Positions 11,616-22,900 of a stretch of 64,000 bases of DNA are shown piece by piece. The stretch is from NCBI GenBank assembly GCA_018257865.1, contig JAEUBA010000024.1, positions 307,978 to 371,977 on the forward strand. The letters are read 5' to 3'. The stretch is from Stereocaulon alpinum (Eukaryota; Ascomycota; Lecanoromycetes; Lecanorales; Stereocaulaceae). The notes beneath the pieces are model-generated. The model made no database searches. It was not told the DNA's origin and worked only from the letters and a program-made list of their open reading frames with translations. The stretch's first letter is position 1; each line of letters begins with the position of its first letter. A program made the position numbers and the translations under genes.

Positions 11616-12153
11616 ATGTTGTTTTCCCCAGGCAAGGTTTCAATTGAGCTAGTGCCGTAAGTAGGCCCCCTAATGCACTCATGAACAGCGCCCCGCTAGG
11701 GGTCGGAATATCGCGCAACTTACTTGGTGCTGCGCACAAGTTGCGCAACATTCACACAACTCGCGCAATATATCAATAAGCAGAACTCCTGTCAAGCATA
11801 TATATGTAGAGACCTGTCTGGGTCGAATCTTAGTAGTAGTAGAGTCTGCGAAGGAGGTCAGGACGCCGATGGCGACAGCGACCTAGACCCACTGGACCAG
11901 AGGATTATCCAGCTAATCACAGGCCTGATAGAGGGACTGTTGTATAATGTCTGAGTGCAATTCAGGCTTCTACAGACTCCATGATGATTTTGCATAAAAT
12001 AATATATTAATAGACGCATCTTGCGTCGGAGACCACCGTGAGCAAGCTACGTCTCAAAGAGGTTTAGCGTATATTGCGCGCAACTTGCGAGTCGGACTCT
12101 TACGCCCCACAACCACCAGCATTTTTCGATTCTACCGCGTTCTGGCTGGACTA

Positions 12154-12173
12154 GTGTGTGTGTGTGTGTGTGT
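12154..12173 (+). repeat. GT dinucleotide microsatellite, 10 units
   Basis: Ten GT units in a row, followed by a degenerate GTATGTAT. Confidence 0.9.
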
Positions 12174-12996
12174 ATGTATCCGGTACTCGGGGGGGAAGGC
12201 ATCCTAGCTAAGCCCCCACTCAGCCTTCCGGCCATGTCCGGTTAAGTACAAAGTACATCTTACAGGGCCGAATAGTGTCTAAGTACGCGGGGAAGCCCTA
12301 TATATAGTTGAGAACAAAGCGTCTAATTCCCGAACAAACCTGCCTTCACCGCGGTCCTCAATTCCTGTAACGTAGGGAAGAGGCAGATTAGTATTTGCGA
12401 GTCGGGATACTAGTAAGTTATTCGGTCCCCCAGGGTAACGACAAGGTACCTAGGACTCTTCTTCGCATGTCGGTACCTAGGGGGCAGTAGTATAAGTATG
12501 GCCTCTGAACATCGCATAGGTCGAAACCGAGTACTGTGTAAACACCTGTTCACTTGCTGATCCCCCCTACCCCTACAGGAAAACCGGGGAACTAGGCCAC
12601 TCGAATCTTAAGACACTCGGCTGTTGGTTTTCGGGAAAGATTCTAGTTGATTCGTGAGATTCAAGGCAAGTCTGGCACGCTGCAATCATCAAGGCGTCGA
12701 GAATAGGTAAGAGTTCCGTCGGTACAGCCCTCGATTGAACCGCTGGTACTCTATTACAATAATATCGCCCGCATACATCCTTCGAGTAGTAGGCTATGGC
12801 TGCAAGGCTCAACCCACGTCGGATTGCCTATACCCGCTATTCCATGCGTTCGTACAATCAATCTAATCCCACACACCCCTAGACCGATTCGCTCTCCAGC
12901 GCCCGAAAGGCACTGAATATTCGTAGCCAGCACAGCGTATAGGTTGGTCTTATAGCTGGCCTCTAGAAAGGGATGTTGAAGGAACACGCCCCTGCG

Positions 12997-13160
12997 TAGG
13001 TAGGCAGGCACTACTCCTCTGAAAAACGCTTATTCGGCCTAGGTCCCTGACTTAGACGGTTTGACAGGATCGCGCATCTCCTTCACCTTGTCAAGAGCAA
13101 ATAGTATTCTGTGTCTTACTCGCTATCATATCTTCCCTGCTCCCACTCCTCGTCACGGCA
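12997..13160 (+). repeat. Diverged direct repeat, copy B
   Basis: Second copy of the repeat at about 11.48 kb, with the exact 15-base block at 13034-13048 and the exact 12-base block at 13144-13155 in the same order. The spacing between the blocks is 110 bases here against 72 in copy A, so indels have accumulated. Confidence 0.4.
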
Positions 13161-13864
13161 AAGGACTCGGAACCTGAATGAGGAATGAGGGATCAAGATA
13201 GCAAATGCGAAATCGAAGCCATTACACGTTAAGCAGAGCCGTGTCAATGCATCATGTCGTGGGCGTCTTTTCTTCGGCGAGCTAGGAGGTAAGACTACAA
13301 CAGGAGACTGGGATGGAAGTTCTGTTGCGGGCATTTGAAAGAAGTACGTACTCGGGGTGTATGTACAACTTGTGGAGTATAAGCTATGTATTCATGGGAG
13401 CTATAGGACTTGATGGTATTGGTACACTCGCTGGAAAACGATCTAGGTCCATGAATTCCGGTCCCTGGAATTCGAAATATTGAAGAATAAAAACATGTAT
13501 ACTTGGGTCAAATCTGAAAGCAGACGCAAAACCCCTCCGTCTCACTGTTCTCGGGTGAAGCAGCTAGCGTTCTGTGGCAGGTCTATCCTCCAGAATCGAG
13601 CGAGGGGCTTCGTGTGCTTGGTATATCGTACAACCACCTCTATAATATTAGAAGTACAAGAGTTGGTATATCGGGCAATGCCAAGCCGAGAGAGTATCTC
13701 GTCGTTTATTTGTTGTATCACTACTCGACTCTCTCCAAATTTTGCCGATGCTATGAATAGTCGTGTTGTCCGTATCGAATAGGCTCCATATGGTTATTAC
13801 AATATTCTCATTCACACTCAGCGAGAAAAGCTCAAGGAGGAAACGATCTATGAATTAGTTGACA

Positions 13865-15814
13865 TTAAGATCTAGGCTCGGCATGAACGGGATCGAGATA
13901 TAGGTATTCACTAAGAGTCGGAGATCGTAGCATGTTCCTCCACCTATCTCGCGCCTGAGCAGCACAGCTTGCTTGGCCCCTCTCTAGTAGCCATGCCTCC
14001 AAAAGTGAAAGCATGTACATCGCTTGAAGTTGCTCTCTGGGACGGTACGCGTCAATCGCTTTGCGGAGCGTTGACTCCTCTTGGTACACTTCTCCAAGGG
14101 CGTGCTGAGATTGTGCAATACCAATAAGGGCTTCAACTTGATACGGGACCAAATATTTCGCGTTTTGAGATTTCCAAATCCGGGCGAGGAGCTCTCGACT
14201 CACTTCCTTAGCCTTGGGGTATTGCCCCTCGTTGAAGCAATTGGATGCCAATCGTGCACAGATGTACAAGGTCCGACTGTTGAGCGACCCCAGATCACCC
14301 TCACACTTTTTCAATGAACGTTGCAGGTATTCCCCTCGTAGCCTTGAACGTCCGATACTCATGATACGAGCATCCACTGTTGAAGGATGAGTAGGGCCCA
14401 CGAAGGTTTCGAAGCAGTCAGCTATACTCTGACCACATCGACTTATGGTATCATCGAGTTGAGGTAGATCCACACATGTAAGCCACCCTGAGATCTGACA
14501 GAGAGGATGTTCACGACCCAACAGTATCTCTGCCATAGCCGAGAATTGTCTCAATAGAGATAAGGCTATCTCAATCCTCCGTCGGCGATGGACATTGCTG
14601 ACAATGCTAAACAGGTAGCGAAGTGTTTCGGGATGATCGGCTGAGAGGATTCTTCCAATTGTACTGGCGGCTAAGTCCAAGGCCTTTCCTGCGTCCCCAG
14701 AATAGCCATTCGTAAAAAGTATACAAGCATGTCTACATTGATGCGAAAGGATGTTCAGATAAACTTTTCTATCTCGTGTTATCTTCATACTTCGACGAGA
14801 AGAAGAACCTCCACCTGTTGGCTTCCATGTCCCGGATTCGAAAGAGCTACGGAAGTAACTCCATATAGTGACAAGAAGACGCTCAGGAATTGCAAGTACC
14901 TGGGGAGTCACGATCGGACGATGAATCGGAGTAAAGGACATTGCAGCTGGAGAGTTTGTGGGAGAGAGAACTGGAGTGAAGCATTGCACTGCCTCAGGCA
15001 TCGGAGAACTTGTCCGTCGAGCGATGACATCTTCAATACGGATGTTTTTCCGACGAAAGTAGCGAACCGCGTCTTCGTATTCCATCAAACGACCGGCAAC
15101 GCGGTAAATAGAGCGTTTCCCTTGGTCCAAACGCTGCTTGTGTATGCGTACAATCGCTCTCATTTCGCGCTCTCTATTATTCTTGGTGTCCAAGCCCCAT
15201 TGCTTGATACGCGTTTTGTACATCTTAATCCTATAGGATGTCAATGACTTTAAAGATAGAAGATCACTCATCAGGTGAAGTGCATACGTTGCTCTGAAGC
15301 CATGCTCACTTGCCATGAATTTCATAAGCTCTGGTAGAGTATGCTCTGCGTAAAGCTTCGCGATAAGTGCTTGATGTCGTTTCCAGTCTTGTGCATTCGG
15401 ATGAACCGTGTTTCCCGAACCGCGGGAACCATTGGAGACATACGTATCGGCCAGCATCGCGTTAGGCTGGATTGGTGCAGGAGCTGGTTCAGAAGCAGAG
15501 CCAGGATCGACTAGGCTCGGAGAATTGTTGTGATTGAAGCTATTGCCAGGCATTATAGCCGGGGTTTCCATGCCGGGGGTCAGCCATGTTGGAGCTGTAC
15601 CCGGGTTATGCTGAAATGATGCAAGGAATAGATCGGAGTAAAGAGGGTGGGTGGGGAAGCTCAAGGAATCGATGTCATCGGCGCTTACAATCGACACAGC
15701 TAGAGGTGCGTGGACGTTATTGGAGGAGCTTCGGGAAACCATTCCTGTATTGGGTTGATAGATTGCCGAGGACGGATGTGTATCGGAGTAGGGGGACGAC
15801 TCAGGGAGCTCCAT
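13865..15814 (-). CDS. Clr5-domain protein (putative transcription regulator), 630 aa after splicing
   Basis: The Clr5 domain is recognised by DWKRHQALIAKLYAEHTLPELM followed by MYKTRIKQWGLD. The frame is open across the whole gene, but 19 residues (YALHLMSDLLSLKSLTS and neighbours) interrupt the domain. I read them as a 57-nt intron at 15287-15231 (GTATGC donor, CATTGAC branch, CCTATAG acceptor, phase 2). Splicing gives exons 15814-15288 and 15230-13865 and rejoins FRAT to IKMYKTRIKQWG, the usual family text. A disordered Ser/Pro N terminus of about 140 residues precedes the domain. A helical, TPR-like C-terminal half follows, as is common in Clr5 proteins. Start ATG at 15812-15814. Clr5 was named for a silencing factor in fission yeast; DNA binding is suspected but unproven for the family. 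Confidence 0.85.
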   Translation of the reverse strand: MELPESSPYSDTHPSSAIYQPNTGMVSRSSSNNVHAPLAVSIVSADDIDSLSFPTHPLYSDLFLASFQHNPGTAPTWLTPGMETPAIMPGNSFNHNNSPSLVDPGSASEPAPAPIQPNAMLADTYVSNGSRGSGNTVHPNAQDWKRHQALIAKLYAEHTLPELMKFMASEHGFRATYALHLMSDLLSLKSLTSYRIKMYKTRIKQWGLDTKNNREREMRAIVRIHKQRLDQGKRSIYRVAGRLMEYEDAVRYFRRKNIRIEDVIARRTSSPMPEAVQCFTPVLSPTNSPAAMSFTPIHRPIVTPQVLAIPERLLVTIWSYFRSSFESGTWKPTGGGSSSRRSMKITRDRKVYLNILSHQCRHACILFTNGYSGDAGKALDLAASTIGRILSADHPETLRYLFSIVSNVHRRRRIEIALSLLRQFSAMAEILLGREHPLCQISGWLTCVDLPQLDDTISRCGQSIADCFETFVGPTHPSTVDARIMSIGRSRLRGEYLQRSLKKCEGDLGSLNSRTLYICARLASNCFNEGQYPKAKEVSRELLARIWKSQNAKYLVPYQVEALIGIAQSQHALGEVYQEESTLRKAIDAYRPREQLQAMYMLSLLEAWLLERGQASCAAQARDRWRNMLRSPTLSEYLYLDPVHAEPRS

Positions 15815-17702
15815 AATTTAACCTGAGTGCGTGCGGAGGTTTGAGAGTTACAATGCGAGGGTGGATGACACGTGAAACAAGCTGGAACCGAGTTGAACAG
15901 GGAAATCGTCAAAAGAAAAGTTTGAGGAGCACGGTCGCTCTTTAAGCAAGAAAGCATGAAGGGGAAATGGACCTTACCTTAGGCGTCTTACACGCCGCAG
16001 CCTTCAATGATTGGTCGAATAGAAGTTCCATGCATTAGCGCTTCGGCTAGCCTATGATGGTTAGCTCGCCTGCATCAAAAGTTCCATGCGTAAGATAAGG
16101 CCAGCTAATAATGTACCCTGAATTGCCGTTCAGTGATAGTGTCATGCCCACAGGCTCAACGGCTAGAAGGCGGATTTCCAGGATGCCCCCTCACACAATC
16201 AAACTCTTAGAGACGGAGATGGTCATTCCTCTAATCTTTCCGTACGACGTTGACCCAACAATCCAAGGCCACCTGCAAAAGTTCCTTGCCAAGGAATGCC
16301 TGCCACGGGATAGCTGCCGCGTGCGACATGTCCAGTCCCGTTTGTCATATGCCCAATGCGCCTCTCTACACCCCCCTTTCCCATAGCTTCCTTTCACTTG
16401 TGGCTGCCTCTAGCTCCTAGCGTAATCTGCCCGTGGACGGTGTCTTACAAAAGTTCCTTACAGATGGCTATACCAGTAGCATGAGAACCGGAAGGATTTG
16501 GTAGAAGTTTTCTCCAAGAACCCTCACTCTGGTTCGCAGCTATTCCCTTCTTAATTCGAGTTTCAGGTGGACATCGGACCGTAGGTTCCTCGTGACCGAC
16601 GCTCTCATGATTAGTCAGGTATCTGGGGCTTGGCGGTTGAATGCGATTGGCTTGCTCTTCTCCCCTTCCTAGCTGATCCAAATTGAGATCTATTGGTCCC
16701 ACCTCAATCGTCTCTTCGCGGGAGCTCCTCCAACCTCAGACTATCTATTATCGTTGACTCAAACGGATGAAGTGAATGCGACAGTTCGATGTTCATACCA
16801 GACCACCGACCACTACATACCGCTGATATTAATGACTAGCCTTTCAGAGCGGACTATCTGCACCATCAAGAGCCTTACTTTTGACAGAAACATCAATAAC
16901 CTTCAAAAAGACCAGAAACGCTAGTCTTGAAAATTATCGACGCTCTTTCCTCAAATAACAAATAGATTCGCAAGCACAAAAGCCAACACCTATGATCACA
17001 GCAAAAAGCTCAGCAACGGGTGTAAAACCCTGTGAGAACGTGAATGTCACTTTACCCCATCGATCCATTGCCCTGGATACTTCACCATGCCAAGGTAACA
17101 CACAAGAGCTCCTAAAGAGCCACCAAAGGTCCTCTGAAATCTGCATTAGTTAGTATGAGTAAAGCTAGCGCACTCTTCCAGTATTCGTGCTTGTTCCATA
17201 GGCCATAGTCGCAGGAGCCTTAGTGAAATACGAATCGGAGCTTGGTCCTTAGGGACCCGGCAAAAGCGAGCACGAAGAGATGGGCAACAGGGTATTGGAA
17301 GCAGGTGATCTTGAGTATATATCTCGTTAGTTTAGGTATAATAAGCCGTGTTAGAATATTTTTACTAACTGGTTGTCTACAAGATCCTGCGCAGTTGCGG
17401 GAATACATGTCAATCATACTACCAACATTAAGGAAGTGATTCTGGTGTAGCAGTGTCATGTCCGGCTGGCACTTTGAGGCGGTGAATGCTTTGTGCAAAG
17501 TGATGTTGAAATGAGACATTATATGAACCCTATCCATTTCGTACCGTACATTCTAATCTCGACTTGAAGTCTATCAATCATACATCGCTAAAATAACAAT
17601 CAGAAAAGAAGACACCATATATACAAATCCCCAAGCCTAACAACCAAGCAAATCCCAAACACCAACCACGCACATGCACCACCTTAAAAACAACCAGCCC
17701 AC
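15815..17702. other. Gene-free spacer
   Basis: About 1.9 kb between the Clr5 gene and the 3' end of the cupin gene. It contains a short diverged direct repeat at 16023-16050 and 16079-16106 (both begin AAGTTCCATGC) and further AAAAGTTCC copies near 16276 and 16446. No coding frame with family signal was seen. Confidence 0.45.
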
Positions 17703-18446
17703 CTACTTATTCTTAGCAATACCACACTTCTTCAAACAACTCTCCACCCCCAACGCCACATTAGCCGGAATAGCAGCTCGAAACTTATCAACATCCCCCC
17801 CCTCGAAAGTGAACCCATTCCCAACAGCCGCCTCCACAGCCTCCTTCCCGAATCCAAAAAACGTCTGCGCCTCCTGCTGCACGCCGGGATCCTCACTCCC
17901 AAAGCCAGCAACGAACAAGGCGTCCGTGCAATCGGGATTAAACTCCGCATGTAGCGCGCCTTGAGGGAACACGGTCATTTGGTTGGTCAAGACGGTGTTG
18001 GTGACTGTGCGTGCACCGTTCTCGAGCGTAAATTCCGCAACGAGACTGCCTTTCACCACGATATTGATTTCTGAGCTGCGGGGATGAATATGTGGGGTAT
18101 TGAATCCACAAGGGCCGAGGAAGCCTACTGTCATTGAGACGCCGGTGCCGATTAAGGGTGGGAACGATTGGCGGTCTGCGCGGACTGTGTGCCCGCCTTT
18201 TCCTGTTGTGAGGGTGTTGGAGGGGGGGTTGTTGAAGTCGAAGACGAAGTCGGCGTCGTTGGGGATGAGTTTTATGCGGTCGACTGCTTTAGGGGCGAGG
18301 ATTAAAGATTGGATTAGGGAGAGGTTGTCGGCGCCGCCGTTGACGGTTGTGTTGGCTGCTGAGGGGGGTGAGGTGCTGTATGTGGGAGCAGCGGCGGTGA
18401 GGAGGGGGAGGAGGGGGAGGAGGAGGGCGGCGGTTGTGGTATGCAT
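17703..18446 (-). CDS. Secreted germin/spherulin-like cupin, 247 aa
   Basis: One exon, ATG at 18444-18446. A signal peptide (MHTTTAALLLPLLPLLTAAA) precedes a single cupin_1 barrel. Cupin motif 1 fits G-x(4)-H-x-H-x(4)-E-x(6)-G with H119, H121 and E126; motif 2 fits P-x-G-x(2)-H-x(3)-N with H166. These three histidines and the glutamate are the expected metal ligands, usually manganese in germins. The C-terminal tail has two cysteines (LKKCGI and ESC) that may form a disulphide. Spherulin-1 relatives are stress or encystment proteins in slime moulds, and fungal members are extracellular proteins of unclear enzymatic activity. The signal-peptide codons make a GGA/GAG-rich purine tract on the plus strand at 18390-18435. 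Confidence 0.9.
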   Translation of the reverse strand: MHTTTAALLLPLLPLLTAAAPTYSTSPPSAANTTVNGGADNLSLIQSLILAPKAVDRIKLIPNDADFVFDFNNPPSNTLTTGKGGHTVRADRQSFPPLIGTGVSMTVGFLGPCGFNTPHIHPRSSEINIVVKGSLVAEFTLENGARTVTNTVLTNQMTVFPQGALHAEFNPDCTDALFVAGFGSEDPGVQQEAQTFFGFGKEAVEAAVGNGFTFEGGDVDKFRAAIPANVALGVESCLKKCGIAKNK

Positions 18447-19991
18447 TTTTGGTGGTTGCGAAAGTGTATTGGTGGAGGTTGGCGGTAATGAAGACGTTTG
18501 ATAAAGCGCGCGTGAAAGATGAAGTCTGATGAGCGTCTATAAGGGGTTCTCTTTTATGCAATGAGATTGCAGAAGCTTGACGAGGAGAGTATGTTGCGAA
18601 GATGGAATGATGATCTCTACCTACCTTGCAAACAAGGCAAATATATACAAAAACCCAGCTTGCCCCCATCTCCAATCTCACCATACTCAGCCCACTTTCC
18701 AACCAACATCAGTCAGATCAATAACAGTACGAACGACATGACGGCAGGAACAATAACCAAAAACAAAATGAAATGCATCGCCAATACTACCCTCTAGGCT
18801 AATCACCCATCCTGCGCTATCTCACTAAATCTTCGTCAGCAGCAAATCTAGGGTCCGAAAATGAACCGTGGCTTGGCCCCGCAAAGTCGCAGCCGGGAAA
18901 AAAATAGACTTGGGTCTACTGCGCAATGATGACAGTGTAAATCATACCGTACGTAGAAAATCCCGAAAGGCTAAAATAGACAGGAGGCTGAAACCGGCAG
19001 CGCACGCTAGTGCAGTTGGAGCCTAGGGCTGACGGGCCAAGACGTTGGTTTTGGATCAGGAGCACCTCAGCACAGCCCCGCGGATGGAATTGGTACAGTG
19101 GCTTTCGCGTTTGGTAAGCAAGGCTGTAATAGGCAACCGTTGTAAGCGGGCATTTTCTCACTTATGTAGGTGCTTATGAGAGTCGGAGCGTGGCCGCATA
19201 CAGAACAAGGCGGAAGCGAAGTCTGCGCCATACCAGAATTTGCCTATAATTCTTGCGCAGCACACTCAGTTGGTCGTCGAGAAACAAAATTGGTAAGGGC
19301 CTGTATGATTATGAGAGACTATGAAGCAAGACAACACCTGGATCTGGTATACAAGATCTCAGTGTACGTGCACGCGAGATGACGGACAAGTCCGTGTCTT
19401 TGGATCCAACTCAGCAATTGATTTGTAAAGTCGTAGCGCCCAACAGGGTCCACAAGCCATGCATCAAGTGCGAGTCTTCAAGATTTAATGTCTGAGTTGT
19501 TGCGGTGCGCAAAGAATCTGGGCTCGTACGAAACAACTGTCACCCGTAGGATAGGGTACCTTATGAACACTCGGTGAGATATCCTGCTAGGCTCTTTACC
19601 GCTTTGAGCCAGTGATACTATCTCAAAGCTCGCTCCGTTGCCTCGAAGTGATGTAATGGGTCCATGGAAATAAGCAGGGTATTCGCCCGAGGTGTCCTGA
19701 CCCTGTAACAGAAAGGTCTCTGCGGAATGACAGCCTCGCCCGGCCTTATGTCAGCAATAAGCACGAACGCGGGAATGCATTCTGAGTCCGGCCAATGCGA
19801 CGACTACGCGAATGGGAGAATCACATCTTTCTGGTACAGTATACAGTATACTTTTCTTCTTACGTCAACCTGTCAGAAAGCCGATCTACGCTGAGTTGGT
19901 CTAGCCCATGCTGAACAATGCCAAGAGCCTTGCTGGCGCGGCCTGTTCTTGTAGCATATACATGGCCACCAGCGTCTTTCATCGACACATG
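18447..19991. other. Gene-free spacer with the cupin promoter
   Basis: About 1.5 kb between the cupin start and the stop of the BEACH gene. Near 19840-19852 there is a small repeat of CAGTATA units. No coding frame was judged real. Confidence 0.45.
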
Positions 19992-22900
19992 TCATTGTCG
20001 TTGTATGCAATCCCATTCGTACTGTGAGCATGCACGTCAGCTTTTATGGAGTTCTGGGTGGGGGATAAGTAGGCATGAGTTGGCTTACGACTCTTCCATC
20101 ATCATCGCCTGTGTACACTTTCTGTGCCATTGGTAGGATTGAAGTTATGGTCGCGCCAATGTTGTAGCCGGCATGGTCTAGGTGGTGCATGCGCTTTACA
20201 TGTTCAAGGACGAAAGTACCTTGAGAGATCGCAATGTTCCATACCTGAGATAGCTGTCAGCGAGATTCTGTAGTGGCCCGTCCGATTCAATCTCATACGT
20301 TAACGACACCCTTCTTATGCCCTGTGAAGATGAGATCGCGTACAAGGTACTCGTTACCAGATCCTTCATAGAATGCACATGACGAGATAGTGTCGTCGCC
20401 TTCCACATAGACATCTTGCTCTAGAATGAGATCGCCGTTCAATGTCCACAACGATACCTCAGAGCCTCGACAAAGCATGATGACACCAGTCACGTCGTTG
20501 ATTCGGGCGCACTAGAACGCAGTCAGCTGCCCTGCTGATGCTCCAGCTGAGAATACCACTGACCTCCACGGGTCTGCCAGTAGTCAATTGGCGAACAAGT
20601 TCCGAACGATTCAAGTCCCAAAGCAATACTTGTCCGTCTGATGAAGCTGACATCAGAGCACTGAAAGATCGGGACACAGCCAGCATGGTCACAGCTGATC
20701 TATGTCCGAACAAGCAGGTCTTTGGCAGCAAGTCAACTGCATTTGGAGTAATAACAAGCCCCCAAACAGAGATAGTACAGTCAGAGCCTGCTGTCACGAG
20801 GGTTTTTGAGTCAGCAAATAGGACATAGGAGAGTTGCCCTTGGTGAACATGCTCGAACAGTCCAATTGGCTGTCGTGGGTTAGCGATCCGAGTATGTTTC
20901 GTGGGCTTGAGGGATATCTTGCCCTCTTCGAATCAGCAGCGAAGAACCTAACGCTGCCATCAATGAATCCCCATTCCATATACTTGTCGTAAGCAGGACC
21001 GATATTGAGTCGGAACGGTCCACTGCATAGTAAACGATCATGCTTAGTTGAGTACTGAAGGAATGCGATGCGATCATGTGCTTCTGTGGGTTTGTCAGGT
21101 CACTTTTCAAGGACAATAGTACTCTGCAAATACATACCCAGCAAGGGGAATGGTAGACGAGTCAGGCTCTCGGCACCAGTATCCAGCCTCTTCACCTTGT
21201 GCTTTGCCTCTTCCCTTGGTGGATGGGGACGCTGGAATACCTGATGTGGTGTTTGACCAAAGTTGTGTATGGTATCTATAGCTACTGCTCTGTCCGTAAG
21301 ATTTGCAATAGTATCAAGATCTACTGCTCCATGATAAGAAAGATGGTCGAAGACATTGGTGGCCTCCAGGGCAGCTTCGCCACGTTGCTTGTGTCCGAAA
21401 ACGAGATCAATCCATTGATGCAAGTGCTGGCTGACATACTCGCTCTCTAGAGCTTCTCGATGTCTGGCAATGAAAATCTTGGGATCGCCCTTGGCCCACG
21501 GTGGGAGCTCCACGGTATTTACCGTGCCTCCATCACCCTGGCGAGTGCCGAAATCGTATTCGTTCTGGTTCAACAAGAATTCAGGCAGATAGTAGAATTC
21601 AGGAATCAACTCCCTCACATCAGTATTATTGTCGCGCGACGCGGAAGACCAGGTCTTCTCGATTGAGTAAAATAGGCGATCTGGATGGTCGAAATTGCCA
21701 CCCTGTAGGAGTAGGAATGCATGTACGAAAGGTTGTAGACGGATGAGGTAAGACGCCACGGTCATTGCTGAAGAGTAATGAGTACCATAGTGATGTGGCG
21801 GTTGGCCTATTTCTGCGAACGCCTGATAACGATCTCTGAAGTAGGCTTGTCTTGCAGGATTCTGGCAGCCCATGGGCTTTGATAGGTCCCGAAAACTTCT
21901 GGGATTTGAGAGGTCAAGCTCCTCACTCGTGTAGTCTGCGAGTACCCAGGGAAAAACGGGATACTGCGTCAAGTCGTTGAAGGTCCTTCCGGCCATTGTA
22001 TTGACAAGCATGAGGTAGTGGAAATTAGACATCTCGCCTTTCACCCACTTCTTGGTTGCGGGACTGGCATTATTCTGGGCGAAGACGCTTGTGAACTTTG
22101 AGCCTAATGTTTGCGTCTCATCGCCTGGATTGCGAACAGATTCGATCCTCCACGAGTCCTCTCCAAGGGCCGCAGAGGCACGGTCAGCAGCGCTTGAAGC
22201 CTTCTCTAGGAGTCTCTGATACAGCTGATCTCGCAGAGGTGGGGTACTGGTTGTAAGTAGATAACTCCGTCCATCGATGAAGAAGGCCTCGATAGCGACA
22301 TCTCGGAATAGAAAACGGCGTTTGGATATACTGAGCACATCGTCCCAACGCCAGCTTCGTGTCTCAAAGTCAGTCTTGGTTGTGTTAGATTCCCGATTGC
22401 TAGCCTCCCGTCCTGATATTATTTGTAGATAGGGATCGCGTTCTTCTGGTGGAGCTTGCCAAACATTGACTACTTCGCCATCTGATCGTTGGAAGAGGTT
22501 ATCGAGAAGGTATAGATGCGCATCTCCCAGAATCAATAAGCCTTCTATTGCCTCAAGCCCTACGATCCTTGACACGTTGTGAACATGTTCAACCTGTTCG
22601 CCACGCTGGAGGCTCCGCATGACTTTGCGATTCTTATCCTCATACTCCTCAGCTTCCTCGCGCGGATCGTCCACTATCTCGAAATCATCTTCAGGTTCTG
22701 CACCGTCTATGTCATCGTCCAATGACCCTGGGACTATAGTAGGGTCTGTAAGCGATCCATTCTGGCCATTAGTAGGCTTTTCGTATGTGCTCGACTGGTT
22801 GGGAAGGGGAGGAACGTTGGTCATAAGAGCCTTCGTTCGACCGCCAATACTACTTCGATGTTTCGCTGATCCTTGAGATTGCTTCCGCTTGGGCTGATAA

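Larger units (their letters stand above)
10986..13864. other. Gene-poor region with degenerate repeats
   Basis: Nearly 2.9 kb without a convincing gene. It contains a GT microsatellite, a diverged direct repeat pair about 1.5 kb apart, and several GCGCAA-rich motifs with an 11-bp inverted repeat. The frames present start at TTG or GTG or lack any recognisable domain. It looks like old mobile-element debris rather than a promoter. Confidence 0.5.

Noticed and set aside
11724..11954. 76-residue plus frame in the repeat region
   Set aside because: It begins at TTG, lies across the inverted-repeat motifs, and has no recognisable protein similarity.
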